The translations under genes were made by a program, and so were the position numbers. Shown here in pieces: positions 1 through 8,579 of a DNA stretch of 64,000 nucleotides. Position 1 is the stretch's first letter, and every line of letters begins with the position of its first letter. Location of the stretch: assembly GCF_003931565.1 (NCBI RefSeq), contig NZ_RRYI01000002.1, positions 310,001 to 374,000 of the forward strand. Reading direction: 5' to 3'. This stretch comes from Caulobacter sp. 602-1. Its GTDB lineage: Bacteria; Pseudomonadota; Alphaproteobacteria; Caulobacterales; Caulobacteraceae. The notes under the pieces are model-generated. The model made no database searches and was not told where the DNA came from. It saw only the letters and a list, made by a program, of their open reading frames with translations.

Positions 1-2126
1 TCTCGACCCCGGTCGGCATCGGCAACTGGCTGGCCGTCGACGAGTACGACATCAATGCGTGGTGGGTGAACTCCTTCACCGTCAACCGCACGACCAAGTC
101 CAAGACCAAGAACTTCAACCTGGGTCTCGACTACGACAACGGCGGTCCGTTCACCTTCGAGGCCCGCGCCATACGCGCTGACGGCGACCGTCTCAGCATG
201 AACGGCCAAGCCCAGGGCGATCTGTCCAACTGGCGCTACGCCGACGGTCGCTTCAACCTGTTCCGCGACCCCGCCGACCGCACGCGCGGCACCTTCTACC
301 CGAAGGCCATCTGCGACAAGTTCGGGTCCGCGCGGCGCACCAACGCCGTCACCGGCAGCGCCGGCGGCTGCTATCTGGATCCGAACCCGCTGGGCTACGG
401 CGCCAATCCGCAACTGCACTACAACATCGCCGGCGATCACCCGGTGTGGAGCGGTTTCGATCGTCCGCTGGTCGGCGGCCTGGGCGCTGGCAAGTCCCTC
501 AAGGACTACATGGCGAACAAGGACAGCTACGCCATCGGCGCCTTCTCGTCGGAAGGCAATAACGAAGTCAATTCGGACATGAACGTGTTCCGCGCTGACG
601 GCCACTACAAGTTCGACGACAAGCTGCTGGGCTTCATCACCAAGATCGACGCGGGCGTCCGCCAGAGCAAGCGCACGGTCGAGGTCGAACAGTTCCACCT
701 GTTCTCGGGCTTCTACGGCGGCACGCCGGGCGCGGTGCAGGCCAACGGTCAGCCGGTCCCGGCCGGCGGCTGCGAGGCCCAGTGGAAGGCGATCGACGTC
801 GTCATGAACCAGAACCAGTGCCAGGCGGGCGAGTTCGTGCCCGATCCCGTCACGGGCCTGCCGGTGTTCCAGGGCTATACGGTCAACCAGCCGACCGGCC
901 TTTCGACCTATAACAACGTGGTCTGGGTCGACGACCTGGGCGGCGTCACCAGCGGCATCCCGGGCTTCTGGGCCATCGATCCGCGCGACTTCGACGACGC
1001 GGAAGCCTTCCACAAGAAGGTGTTCGGCGGCGCCATCCGCGTGCAGGTTCCCGGCCAGACCTACGACGTTCGCCTGAACGAGCAGAGCGCCTACGGCGTG
1101 ATGAACTTCGCGGCGGGCGCCCTGTCGGGTAACTTCGGCCTGCGCGTCATCGAGACCGAACTGACGGTCAAGCAGAACCTGACCGGCGACACCCGCAACT
1201 ACGGCGACACCAACGCCGACGCGGGCGACCAGGTGACCCAGCGCAAGTACACCGACTGGCTGCCCTCGCTGAACGTCAGCTACGACTTCAACGACAACCT
1301 GAAGTTCCGCTTCGCCTACTCCAAGACGATGCAGCCTCTCGACCTGGGCAACTATGGCGGCGGTCTGAAGATCAACACCGCCGACTGCGGCGCGGCTCTG
1401 CCGAACGTCCGCTGCGTCACGAGCGCGGAATCTTCGGGCAACCCGATGCTGAACCCGTGGCGCTCGCAGAACTTCGACGGCGCCATCGAGTACTATGTCG
1501 GCCGCGCCTCGATGTTCAACATCTCGGCCTTCAAGCTGAAGATCGACAGCTTCGTCACCAACGGCGTCACCACCGGCCGCTTCCCCGACCAGGACGGCGT
1601 CATCCGCCGCACGGTCAATGTCACCCTGCCGATCCAAGGCGACGGTGGCGAGGTGAAGGGCGTCGAAGTGGGCGCCAAGCTCGCGGTCAGCGACTTCTTC
1701 GACGACGCCGGCTTCTTCTCGAACTTCGGTGTCGACACCAACTACACCTACTCGCCGAGCAAGGAGTCGCGCACGGGTCTGGACGGCGAAGAGCTGCCCT
1801 TCCAGGACAACTCCAAGCACCAGTTCAACCTGATCGGCTGGTACCAGGACGCCAAGCTGCAGGCGCGCGTCGCCTACAACTATCGCACCGACCGTCTGGC
1901 CGAGGTGATGAGCAACAACATCCCGATCTATCAAAAGAGCACGGGCTACGTGGACGTGAACGTCAGCTACAACGTTCGCGACAACATCACCGTCTACTTC
2001 AACGGGTCGAACGTCACGAGCGAGATCGAGGATTACTACGCTCGTTTCGCCAAGGGTAAGACCCAGTACATCCGCCAGAACGAGTTCGAGCCCCGCTATA
2101 CGCTGGGTGTCCGCGCGCGCTGGTAA
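1..2126 (+). CDS. TonB-dependent receptor, C-terminal part (5' end outside window)
   Basis: The frame is open from the left edge (first full codon at base 3), so the signal peptide, TonB box and plug domain are missing. The visible ~707 residues are a beta-barrel: alternating aromatic/polar strands, 'SYDFNDNLKFRFAYSKTMQPLDL' type segments split by long loops, and a last strand ending in an aromatic residue (VRARW), as outer-membrane barrels do. Paired Cys-containing loops (around 340-375 and 1385-1425) look extracellular. The style resembles the large Xanthomonas/Caulobacter TBDR group (TIGR01782-like). A strong terminator follows, and two flavin-dependent halogenases come next, a pairing often seen in Caulobacter and Xanthomonas sugar-uptake loci. 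The ligand is not identifiable. Confidence 0.9.
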   Translation, partial: STPVGIGNWLAVDEYDINAWWVNSFTVNRTTKSKTKNFNLGLDYDNGGPFTFEARAIRADGDRLSMNGQAQGDLSNWRYADGRFNLFRDPADRTRGTFYPKAICDKFGSARRTNAVTGSAGGCYLDPNPLGYGANPQLHYNIAGDHPVWSGFDRPLVGGLGAGKSLKDYMANKDSYAIGAFSSEGNNEVNSDMNVFRADGHYKFDDKLLGFITKIDAGVRQSKRTVEVEQFHLFSGFYGGTPGAVQANGQPVPAGGCEAQWKAIDVVMNQNQCQAGEFVPDPVTGLPVFQGYTVNQPTGLSTYNNVVWVDDLGGVTSGIPGFWAIDPRDFDDAEAFHKKVFGGAIRVQVPGQTYDVRLNEQSAYGVMNFAAGALSGNFGLRVIETELTVKQNLTGDTRNYGDTNADAGDQVTQRKYTDWLPSLNVSYDFNDNLKFRFAYSKTMQPLDLGNYGGGLKINTADCGAALPNVRCVTSAESSGNPMLNPWRSQNFDGAIEYYVGRASMFNISAFKLKIDSFVTNGVTTGRFPDQDGVIRRTVNVTLPIQGDGGEVKGVEVGAKLAVSDFFDDAGFFSNFGVDTNYTYSPSKESRTGLDGEELPFQDNSKHQFNLIGWYQDAKLQARVAYNYRTDRLAEVMSNNIPIYQKSTGYVDVNVSYNVRDNITVYFNGSNVTSEIEDYYARFAKGKTQYIRQNEFEPRYTLGVRARW

Positions 2127-2150
2127 CCAAGATCCCTCTCACCTCCTGCG

Positions 2151-2185
2151 GCCGCCGTGGAACCCCACGGCGGCTTTCTTTTTTT
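2151..2185 (+). terminator. Rho-independent terminator after the first TBDR
   Basis: There is a perfect 10-bp stem (2151-2160 with 2165-2174), a 4-nt loop and an 11-nt T-rich tail with one C. It lies 24 bp after the receptor stop codon and 106 bp before the first halogenase start, so the halogenases probably have their own promoter. Confidence 0.9.
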
Positions 2186-2291
2186 GAGAGCCCCATTCTT
2201 TTTGGGAGGGCTTGGGTCTGTCCGGCCCACGCGCGAGCCGATAGCCTGGAGCCTAACCGGACGGAGACGCCGGGAAGTCGGGAGCAAGCCC

Positions 2292-3812
2292 ATGCAGGAC
2301 AATCGAATCCGCAAGCTCGTGATCGTCGGCGGCGGCACGGCCGGCTGGATGGCGGCGGCCGCGTTGCGGCGCCACTTCCAGGGTGGCCCGCTCGAGATCA
2401 CCCTGGTCGAAAGCTCAGAGATCGGCACGATCGGGGTGGGCGAGGCGACCATCCCGACCATCCGCGCCTTCTACAATCAGCTGGGCCTGACCGACATCGA
2501 AGTGATGCGGGCGACCCAGGCGACCTGCAAGCTGGGCATCCGCTTCAACGGCTGGGTCCGCGAGGGTCAATCGTTCATCCATCCGTTCGGCCACTTCGGC
2601 CAGGATCTGCGCGGCGTGGCGTTCCACCACTATTGGCGCAAGCTGGCCCAGGCCGGCGAGCCGACCGACATCGCCGACTATTCGCTGGGCGCGTCCCTGG
2701 CGCGGGCCGGCAAGTTCATGGCCCCCAGCCGCAACCCGGCCTCGACCCTGTCGGTCTTCGACTGGGCGCTGCACTTCGACGCCAGCCTGTTCGCCCAGCT
2801 GATGCGCCGGGTGGCCGAGGAGAACGGCGTGCGCCGCGTCGACGCCAGGGTCACCAAGGTCAATCTGCGTCCCGAGGACGGCTTCGTCGCCTCCCTGGAT
2901 CTGCACACCGGCGAGTCCGTGGAAGGCGACCTCTTCATCGACTGCTCGGGCTTCCGGGGGCTGCTGATCGAGGAAGCCCTCCAGACCGGCTACGAGCACT
3001 GGAACGACATGCTGTTCTGCGACCGCGCCTGGGCGGCGCAGAGCGAGGGCGTGGGGGATCCCATGCCGTACACGGACGTCACCGCCCACACCGCCGGCTG
3101 GCGCTGGCGCATTCCGCTGCAGCACCGTTACGGCAATGGGTACGTCTTCTCCTCGCGCCACATCGGCGATGAGGACGCCCTGGCCGAGCTGAAGGCGGCG
3201 ATCCCCGATCCACTGCTGCACGAGCCGCGCCTGATCCGCTTCAATCCCGGCCGCCGCAAGCAGGTCTGGAACAAGAACGTCATCGCCCTGGGTCTGGCGT
3301 CCGGTTTCCTGGAGCCGCTGGAAAGCACTTCTATCGCTCTGATCGAGACGGGCATCGAGAAGATCAAGGCGCTGTTCCCGGACAAGGACTTCGCGCCCGA
3401 GATCGTCGACGAGTTCAACGACTGGTCCCGCCGCGAGATGGAGCGCGTGCGCGACTTCATCGTCCTACACTACTGGGCCAACAAGAGGGGCGACACGGCG
3501 TTCTGGCGAGACTGCAATGACGTCGTCCTGCCCGAGGCCTTGCGGCGCAAGGTCGACCTGTTCCTCACGCGCGGCCACTTCGTCCGCTACCGCTGGGAGA
3601 TGTTCGCCCCGCCCAGCTGGATGGCGATCTATGCCGGCTTCGAGCTGCTGCCGCAGACGGTGGATCCGTCGCTCGACGGTATCGATCCTAGGACCTTGAG
3701 CGCCCCGCTCGCCGAAATGCGCAAGGCCGTGCGGGAGGTGGTGGCCAACGCTCCGCCGCACGCGGCTTTCCTCGACCAATATTGCCGATCCGCCGCCATG
3801 GCTGCGGAATAG
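2292..3812 (+). CDS. flavin-dependent tryptophan halogenase family protein (first of two)
   Basis: The 506-residue product belongs to the FADH2-dependent halogenase family (PrnA/RebH/BrvH-like), which halogenates indole-type substrates using reduced flavin from a partner reductase. Visible signatures are the N-terminal FAD-binding GGGTAGW (residues 14-20), the catalytic lysine K80 in TCKLGIRF (PrnA Lys79 equivalent), WRWRIP at 270-275 (the family WxWxIP motif) and an EPLEST segment carrying the expected catalytic glutamate. The ATG at 2292 has GGGAG ahead of it and starts just before the Rossmann strand; upstream in-frame starts would add a non-conserved tail. The second halogenase follows after 9 bp, so the two are probably one transcript. 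The substrate is unknown; Caulobacter and Xanthomonas relatives sit next to TBDR genes rather than antibiotic clusters. Confidence 0.93.
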   Translation: MQDNRIRKLVIVGGGTAGWMAAAALRRHFQGGPLEITLVESSEIGTIGVGEATIPTIRAFYNQLGLTDIEVMRATQATCKLGIRFNGWVREGQSFIHPFGHFGQDLRGVAFHHYWRKLAQAGEPTDIADYSLGASLARAGKFMAPSRNPASTLSVFDWALHFDASLFAQLMRRVAEENGVRRVDARVTKVNLRPEDGFVASLDLHTGESVEGDLFIDCSGFRGLLIEEALQTGYEHWNDMLFCDRAWAAQSEGVGDPMPYTDVTAHTAGWRWRIPLQHRYGNGYVFSSRHIGDEDALAELKAAIPDPLLHEPRLIRFNPGRRKQVWNKNVIALGLASGFLEPLESTSIALIETGIEKIKALFPDKDFAPEIVDEFNDWSRREMERVRDFIVLHYWANKRGDTAFWRDCNDVVLPEALRRKVDLFLTRGHFVRYRWEMFAPPSWMAIYAGFELLPQTVDPSLDGIDPRTLSAPLAEMRKAVREVVANAPPHAAFLDQYCRSAAMAAE

Positions 3813-3821
3813 GACGCCCCC

Positions 3822-5372
3822 ATGACCAACACCAATCCCAACGCCATCAAGAAGATCGTCATCGTCGGCGGCGGCTCGGCTGGCTGGATCTCGGCGGCGA
3901 TGCTGGCCCACTATTTCGAGAAGGGCGGCTGTCAGGTCGAGCTGATCGAATCCGAGGAAATCGGCACGATCGGGGTGGGGGAGTCGACTATCCCGCCGTT
4001 CCTGCAACTGATCGCCAGCCTCGGCATCGACGAGCGGGAGTTCATCCAGGCCACCCAGGCCAGCTTCAAGCTGGGCATCCGGTTCGAGGACTGGAAACAG
4101 AAGGGCCAGCATTACTACCATCCGTTCGGCGCCATCGGCGGCCCGATCGGTCCGCACGAGTTCTATCAGTGCTGGCTGCGGGCCAAGGCCAACGGCCATC
4201 CGTCGGAACTGCAGGACTTCGCGCCCGGCACGGTGATGGCCGACCAGTGGAAGTTCATGCTGCCGTTCAAGGCCCAGCGGTCGCTGATCGCCGGGGCCAG
4301 CTACGCCCTGCACATCGACGCGCGCCTGATCGCCAAGGTCCTGCGCGGCTTCGCCGAGGCGCGCGGCGTCAAGCGCACCGAAGGCATCGTCACCGACGTG
4401 GTCACGCACCCGGACGGCTCGGTCGCCAAGGTGATCATGAAGAACGGCCAAGAGGTCGAGGGCGACCTGTTCATCGACTGCTCGGGCTTCCGCGCCCTGC
4501 TGATCGGCAAGACCCTGGACGTGCCGTTCAACGACTGGTCGGACATGCTGCTGTGCGACCGCGCGGTGGTGGTGCAGACGGAGAACGTCGGCGAACCGCA
4601 CCCCTATACCCTGTCCAAGGCCGAGGACGCCGGCTGGCGCTGGCGCATCCCGCTGCAGCACCGGGCCGGCAACGGCTATGTGTTCAGCTCCAGGCACCTC
4701 AGCGACGACGAGGCGCGCGCCACCCTGGTGCGCAACGTCCAGGGCCCGATGCTGATGGAGCCGATGTTCATCCCTTTCAAGACCGGCATGCGCCAGCGCC
4801 TGTGGGAGAAGAACGTGGTGGCCGTGGGCCTGGCGGGGGGCTTCATCGAGCCGCTCGAGTCGACGGCCCTGCACCTGATCTATCGCGGCATGGACTTCCT
4901 GCTGCGGTTCTTCCCCGATCGCGACTTCAGCCCGGAGCTGGCGGCCGAGTACAACCGGCGCATGACAGCCGACTACGAGGAGATTCGCGACTTCATCGTG
5001 CTGCACTACTGCACGACCCAGCGCGACGACACGCCGTTCTGGCGTGATGTCCGCCAGGCCCCGGTCCCCGACAGCCTCAAGGCCCGCATGGAGCTCTTCA
5101 AGGCTCATGGCGTGCTGCGCGAGGGCGTCGACGAGATGTTCCGCAACCCGTCCTGGCAGTCGGTGATGGAGGGCATGGGCGTGCGGCCGCGGCGCTACCA
5201 GCAGTTGGTCGACACCGCGCCCTACGAGGTCATTTCACGGACCCTGGACCAGTCGAAGCCGATGCTGGCCGCCCAGGTCGCGGGCCTGCCCAGTCATGGC
5301 GAATTCCTGGCCCAGAACTGCCCCGCGCCGCCGCCGGAACCGGTGGCCGCGCCGTTCAAGACGGTGGCATAA
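3822..5372 (+). CDS. flavin-dependent tryptophan halogenase family protein (second of two)
   Basis: This 516-residue paralogue of the gene before it keeps the complete catalytic set: GGGSAGW FAD motif near residues 17-23, catalytic lysine K83 in SFKLGIRF, WRWRIP at 272-277 and EPLEST. The two proteins share extended blocks (CSGFRxLLI, WRWRIPLQHR, RDFIVLHY) but differ in many positions and at the C-terminus, where this one has a Pro/Ala-rich tail. That fits an old duplication with possible substrate divergence. It starts 9 bp after the first halogenase and most likely shares its transcript. No flavin reductase gene lies beside the pair, so reduced flavin must come from elsewhere in the genome. 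Confidence 0.93.
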   Translation: MTNTNPNAIKKIVIVGGGSAGWISAAMLAHYFEKGGCQVELIESEEIGTIGVGESTIPPFLQLIASLGIDEREFIQATQASFKLGIRFEDWKQKGQHYYHPFGAIGGPIGPHEFYQCWLRAKANGHPSELQDFAPGTVMADQWKFMLPFKAQRSLIAGASYALHIDARLIAKVLRGFAEARGVKRTEGIVTDVVTHPDGSVAKVIMKNGQEVEGDLFIDCSGFRALLIGKTLDVPFNDWSDMLLCDRAVVVQTENVGEPHPYTLSKAEDAGWRWRIPLQHRAGNGYVFSSRHLSDDEARATLVRNVQGPMLMEPMFIPFKTGMRQRLWEKNVVAVGLAGGFIEPLESTALHLIYRGMDFLLRFFPDRDFSPELAAEYNRRMTADYEEIRDFIVLHYCTTQRDDTPFWRDVRQAPVPDSLKARMELFKAHGVLREGVDEMFRNPSWQSVMEGMGVRPRRYQQLVDTAPYEVISRTLDQSKPMLAAQVAGLPSHGEFLAQNCPAPPPEPVAAPFKTVA

Positions 5373-5383
5373 GGAAGTTTCTC

Positions 5384-5403
5384 CTCCCCGTGAAACGGGG
5401 GGC
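5384..5403. terminator. short hairpin between convergent halogenase and cyclophilin genes
   Basis: A 6-bp stem (5386-5391 with 5395-5400) with a 3-nt loop sits in the 40-bp gap between converging genes. Neither side has a clear T-run, so it may be a weak bidirectional terminator. Confidence 0.35.
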
Positions 5404-5412
5404 GGAGGGAGA

Positions 5413-6030
5413 TCAGACCCGCTTCATCGAAATGATCTTCACCGGCGGGTTCAGGATCTGGCCCTTCATCGACGGCACGTTGGTCGGGCCGTCGGTGCGG
5501 CCGGCCAGGCTCTTCTTCACGACGTCCATGCCCTGCACGACCTTGCCGAACACGGCGTAGCCCTGGGCGGCGTCGCTCTTGCCGGGCTTGGCGTCGAGAT
5601 AGGGCTGGGCGCTGGCGCAGATGAAGAAGTCGGCGGTGGCCGAGCCGGGCGCGTCGCGCCCCATCGAGATGGCGCCGGCCGTGTGACGCAGGCCGGTCTT
5701 CAGCGTGCTCTCGTGGGCGATCGGCGGGGCGCGGCGGGAATAGGGCTTGGGCTGCCCCTGAATCGAGCCGGCGCCCGGCGCGCCTTTTGCGCGGTTGGCG
5801 CGGAAGAACTGGCCGCCGTCGAAGCGGTGGCGATCGACATAGGTCAGGAAGTTGGCGGCCGTGATCGGGGCCTTCTTGTCTTCCAGCTCGACGACGATGG
5901 TTCCCTTGTCGGTCTCGATCGCCACGCGCGGCTTGCCGGCGGCGCCCCAAGCAGACGTAACAAGTCCCGAGGTCGAGGCCAGGAAGGCGAGGGCGGCGCC
6001 GATCACGGCGCGGCGGACGATCTGGTTCAT
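5413..6030 (-). CDS. periplasmic peptidyl-prolyl cis-trans isomerase, cyclophilin type
   Basis: The 205-residue protein catalyses cis-trans isomerisation of Xaa-Pro bonds, probably in the periplasm. It has an N-terminal signal peptide (hydrophobic stretch ~10-28 ending AWGAA) and then one cyclophilin domain. Recognisable blocks are KGTIVVELEDKKAP, FDGGQFFR (position of the active-site Arg), GAISMGRDAPGSATADFFI and YAVFGKVVQGMDVV. The sequence after FFR departs from the usual PGFMVQGGD, so the substrate pocket is somewhat divergent. The ATG at 6030 has GAGGGG upstream. It stands alone between a convergent halogenase gene and a divergent transporter gene; no functional link to either is evident. 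Confidence 0.93.
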   Translation of the reverse strand: MNQIVRRAVIGAALAFLASTSGLVTSAWGAAGKPRVAIETDKGTIVVELEDKKAPITAANFLTYVDRHRFDGGQFFRANRAKGAPGAGSIQGQPKPYSRRAPPIAHESTLKTGLRHTAGAISMGRDAPGSATADFFICASAQPYLDAKPGKSDAAQGYAVFGKVVQGMDVVKKSLAGRTDGPTNVPSMKGQILNPPVKIISMKRV

Positions 6031-6112
6031 CGGAATCCCCTCAAAGGCTCGCGCGGACCCTAGCCGATGGCGAGCGCCGAAGTCGACCGGGAGACCGCCC
6101 CTGGCAAATTGA

Positions 6113-6126
6113 TGGCAGCGCTACCG
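6113..6126. promoter_or_regulatory. near-palindrome of LacI-family operator type
   Basis: TGGCAGCGCTACCG is a near-palindrome centred on AGCGCT. It matches the general form (TGGTAGCGCTACCA) of LacI-family operators known upstream of sugar genes in Caulobacter and Xanthomonas. It lies 107 bp before the symporter start and 82 bp before the cyclophilin start. No LacI-type regulator is encoded in this window. Confidence 0.35.
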
Positions 6127-6233
6127 AAAAAGCCTGATCTAAGAATCCCGTTCTCTGGGCTAGGCTCTCCTGGAGTTAGGTTTGGGGCGACCGCGGGGGA
6201 CACGCGGCGTGATCGAGGGAAGGGACAAGCATA

Positions 6234-7898
6234 ATGGGGGCTGACAGCCAAGCCGCGCCCGCGCCGAAGCCGGGCAAGGGGCGCGACGCGCTGGTGATCG
6301 GGGCGTCTTCGCTCGGCACCGTGTTCGAGTGGTACGACTTCTATCTCTACGGTTCGCTGGCGGTGATCATCACCAGCCACTTCTTTTCGGGCGTCAACGA
6401 GACCACCGGCTTCATCCTGGCCCTGCTGGCCTTCGCCGCCGGCTTCGCGATCCGGCCGCTGGGGGCGGTGATCTTCGGACGGCTGGGCGACATCTGGGGC
6501 CGCAAGAACACCTTTCTGATCACCATGCTGCTGATGGGCGTCTCGACCTTCGTGGTCGGCCTGCTGCCGTCGTACGAGCGGATCGGCATCGCCGCGCCGA
6601 TCCTGCTGGTGGTCATGCGCCTGGTTCAGGGCCTGGCCCTGGGCGGCGAATATGGCGGGGCCGCGACCTATGTCGCCGAGCATGCGCCCGAGGGGCGGCG
6701 CGGCTTCTACACCAGCTGGATCCAGACCACGGCGACCGTGGGCCTGTTCCTGTCGCTGCTGGTCGTCCTGATCGTCCGCACCCAGCTGGGCGAGGACGCC
6801 TTCAAGGCCTGGGGGTGGCGCGTCCCGTTCCTGGTCTCTCTGCTGCTGCTGGGCGTGTCGCTGTGGATCCGCCTGAAGCTGCACGAGAGCCCGACCTTCC
6901 AGCGCATGATCGCCGAGGGGAAGGGGACCAAGAAGCCGCTGGCCGAGGCCTTCGGCCAGTGGAAGAATCTCAAGGTCGTGCTGCTGGCCCTGTTCGGCCT
7001 GACCATGGGCCAGGCGGTGGTCTGGTACTGCGGCCAGTTCTACGCCCAGTTCTTCCTGGAAAAGACCCTGAAGGTCGACGGGGCCCTGGCCAATCTGCTG
7101 ATCGCCAGCGCCCTGCTGATCGGGACGCCGTTCTTCGTGTTCTTCGGCTGGCTGTCGGACAAGATCGGCCGCAAGTGGATCATCATCGCCGGCTGCGTGC
7201 TGGCGGCGGCGACCTATTTCCCGATCTTCAAGGCCATCACCACCTACGCCAACCCGCTGCTGGCCCAAGCGGAAGCCTCGGCGCCGGTGACGGTGTCGGC
7301 CGATCCGGCCACCTGCGCCTTCCAGTTCGACCCGGTCGGCAAGGCCAAGTTCAACACCGCCTGCGACGTCGCCAAGGCCTATCTGGCCAAGGCCGGCGTC
7401 ACCTATTCGGTGCACGACGGGGGCGCCGGCTCGCCGACGACGGTGCAGGTCGGCGGCGTGACGCTGTCGGGCTTCGATGCAAAGGGCGCGACCGGCAAGG
7501 CCTTCGCCGCCGAGCGCAAGGCCTGGGAGGCCGACCTTGGCGACCAGCTGAAGGTCGCCGGCTATCCGGCCAAGGCCGACGGCGCCCTGGTCGACAAGCC
7601 CAAGGTCATCGGCCTGCTGTTCCTGCTCGTCCTGTACGTGACCATGGTCTACGGCCCGATCGCGGCCATGCTGGTCGAGCTGTTCCCGACCCGGATCCGC
7701 TATACGGCCATGTCGCTGCCCTACCACCTGGGCAACGGCTGGTTCGGCGGCTTCCTGCCCACGACTTCGTTCGCGATCGTGGCGGCGACGGGCGACGTCT
7801 ATTCGGGCCTCTGGTACCCGGTGATCATCGCCTCGGTGACCGCCGTTATCGGCGGTCTGTTCCTGAAGGACACGCGCCACAACGTGATCGACGATTAG
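6234..7898 (+). CDS. MFS metabolite:H+ symporter (MHS family) with a large loop insertion
   Basis: This 554-residue inner-membrane transporter belongs to the metabolite:H+ symporter branch of the MFS (ProP/ShiA/KgtP relatives). The first helix carries the MHS-type FEWYDFYLYG; the loop between TM2 and TM3 has GRLGDIWGRKN; GGEYGGA lies in TM4. The second half holds the repeated loop motif SDKIGRKW. Unusually, ~110 residues (about 345-455) between TM10 and TM11 look soluble, with a Cys pair and a beta-rich pattern, before helices resume at LLFLLVLYVTMVYG. The ATG at 6234 has GAAGGGAC about 9 bp upstream. The substrate cannot be read from sequence; organic acids or osmolytes are usual for the family. 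Confidence 0.9.
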   Translation: MGADSQAAPAPKPGKGRDALVIGASSLGTVFEWYDFYLYGSLAVIITSHFFSGVNETTGFILALLAFAAGFAIRPLGAVIFGRLGDIWGRKNTFLITMLLMGVSTFVVGLLPSYERIGIAAPILLVVMRLVQGLALGGEYGGAATYVAEHAPEGRRGFYTSWIQTTATVGLFLSLLVVLIVRTQLGEDAFKAWGWRVPFLVSLLLLGVSLWIRLKLHESPTFQRMIAEGKGTKKPLAEAFGQWKNLKVVLLALFGLTMGQAVVWYCGQFYAQFFLEKTLKVDGALANLLIASALLIGTPFFVFFGWLSDKIGRKWIIIAGCVLAAATYFPIFKAITTYANPLLAQAEASAPVTVSADPATCAFQFDPVGKAKFNTACDVAKAYLAKAGVTYSVHDGGAGSPTTVQVGGVTLSGFDAKGATGKAFAAERKAWEADLGDQLKVAGYPAKADGALVDKPKVIGLLFLLVLYVTMVYGPIAAMLVELFPTRIRYTAMSLPYHLGNGWFGGFLPTTSFAIVAATGDVYSGLWYPVIIASVTAVIGGLFLKDTRHNVIDD

Positions 7899-7914
7899 GC
7901 AGCCGCCTTCCGCG

Positions 7915-7956
7915 ACCCGGCGGCCGCGCCGCCGCCGGGTTGCCTTCGAGCTCTTA
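7915..7956 (+). terminator. hairpin terminator candidate after the MHS symporter
   Basis: A perfect 10-bp GC stem (7915-7924 with 7931-7940) with a 6-nt loop starts 16 bp after the stop codon. The following sequence is only moderately T-rich, so termination strength is uncertain. Confidence 0.55.
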
Positions 7957-7988
7957 ATCCGCTTGGTTGGCCGCCGAGGGGAGCGTTG

Positions 7989-8579
7989 ATGGCGCAAGAA
8001 GACGAAGACCGTCGCGCCTGGTTCAGGCGCGAGATCCTGCCGCTGGAGCCGGATCTGCTAGCCTATGCGCGGCAGTTCTGCCGTGACGGCCAGACCGATC
8101 CCGAGGACCTGGTCCACGAAACCTTCGCCCGCGCGATCGCCTGCAAGACTTGGCGCGAGATCGGAAATCCGGGGGCCTTCGCCACCCGCATCCTGCGCAA
8201 CTGCGCGCTCGACGCGCTGCGCCGCCGCAAGGTCCTGACCATCACTGCCGTCGCCGACTTCGACCGCATCGAACCGATCGACGAAGCGCCCACCGCGCAG
8301 ATGATGCTCGAATCACGCGAGGAGCTGCGGCTGCTGGCCGGCGCGATCGCCGAACTTCCGACGCAATGCCGACGCGTCTTTACGTTGAGAAAAGTTTATA
8401 GCCTCTCGCCCGAGGATATAGCGGTTCGGCTCGGGCTATCCGTCTCTACTGTTGAGAAGCATCTGGTGAAGGGCCTTCGGTACTGTTCCGACAAGTTGGG
8501 ACGTCGTATCGGACGCAAGAGTAAGGTCGACGAAGGACGCTCATGGAGCGCGAGACGGGATCACGACGCGAAGCGGTGA
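7989..8579 (+). CDS. ECF-family RNA polymerase sigma factor, FecI type
   Basis: The 196-residue protein is an ECF sigma factor. Region 2 runs over ~residues 10-75 (LAYARQFC, DPEDLVHETFARAI, FATRILRNCALDALRRRK) and region 4 over ~110-165 (IAELPTQCRRVFTLRKVYSLSPEDIAVRLGLS, STVEKHLVKGL). The FecI-like gene order (sigma, FecR, TBDR) indicates cell-surface signalling: ligand binding by the receptor at 9664 would release this factor from the downstream anti-sigma protein. I chose the ATG at 7989, which has GAGGGGAG upstream, over a TTG one codon earlier. Its 3' end overlaps the fecR-like gene by 37 bp, which suggests translational coupling. Confidence 0.93.
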   Translation: MAQEDEDRRAWFRREILPLEPDLLAYARQFCRDGQTDPEDLVHETFARAIACKTWREIGNPGAFATRILRNCALDALRRRKVLTITAVADFDRIEPIDEAPTAQMMLESREELRLLAGAIAELPTQCRRVFTLRKVYSLSPEDIAVRLGLSVSTVEKHLVKGLRYCSDKLGRRIGRKSKVDEGRSWSARRDHDAKR

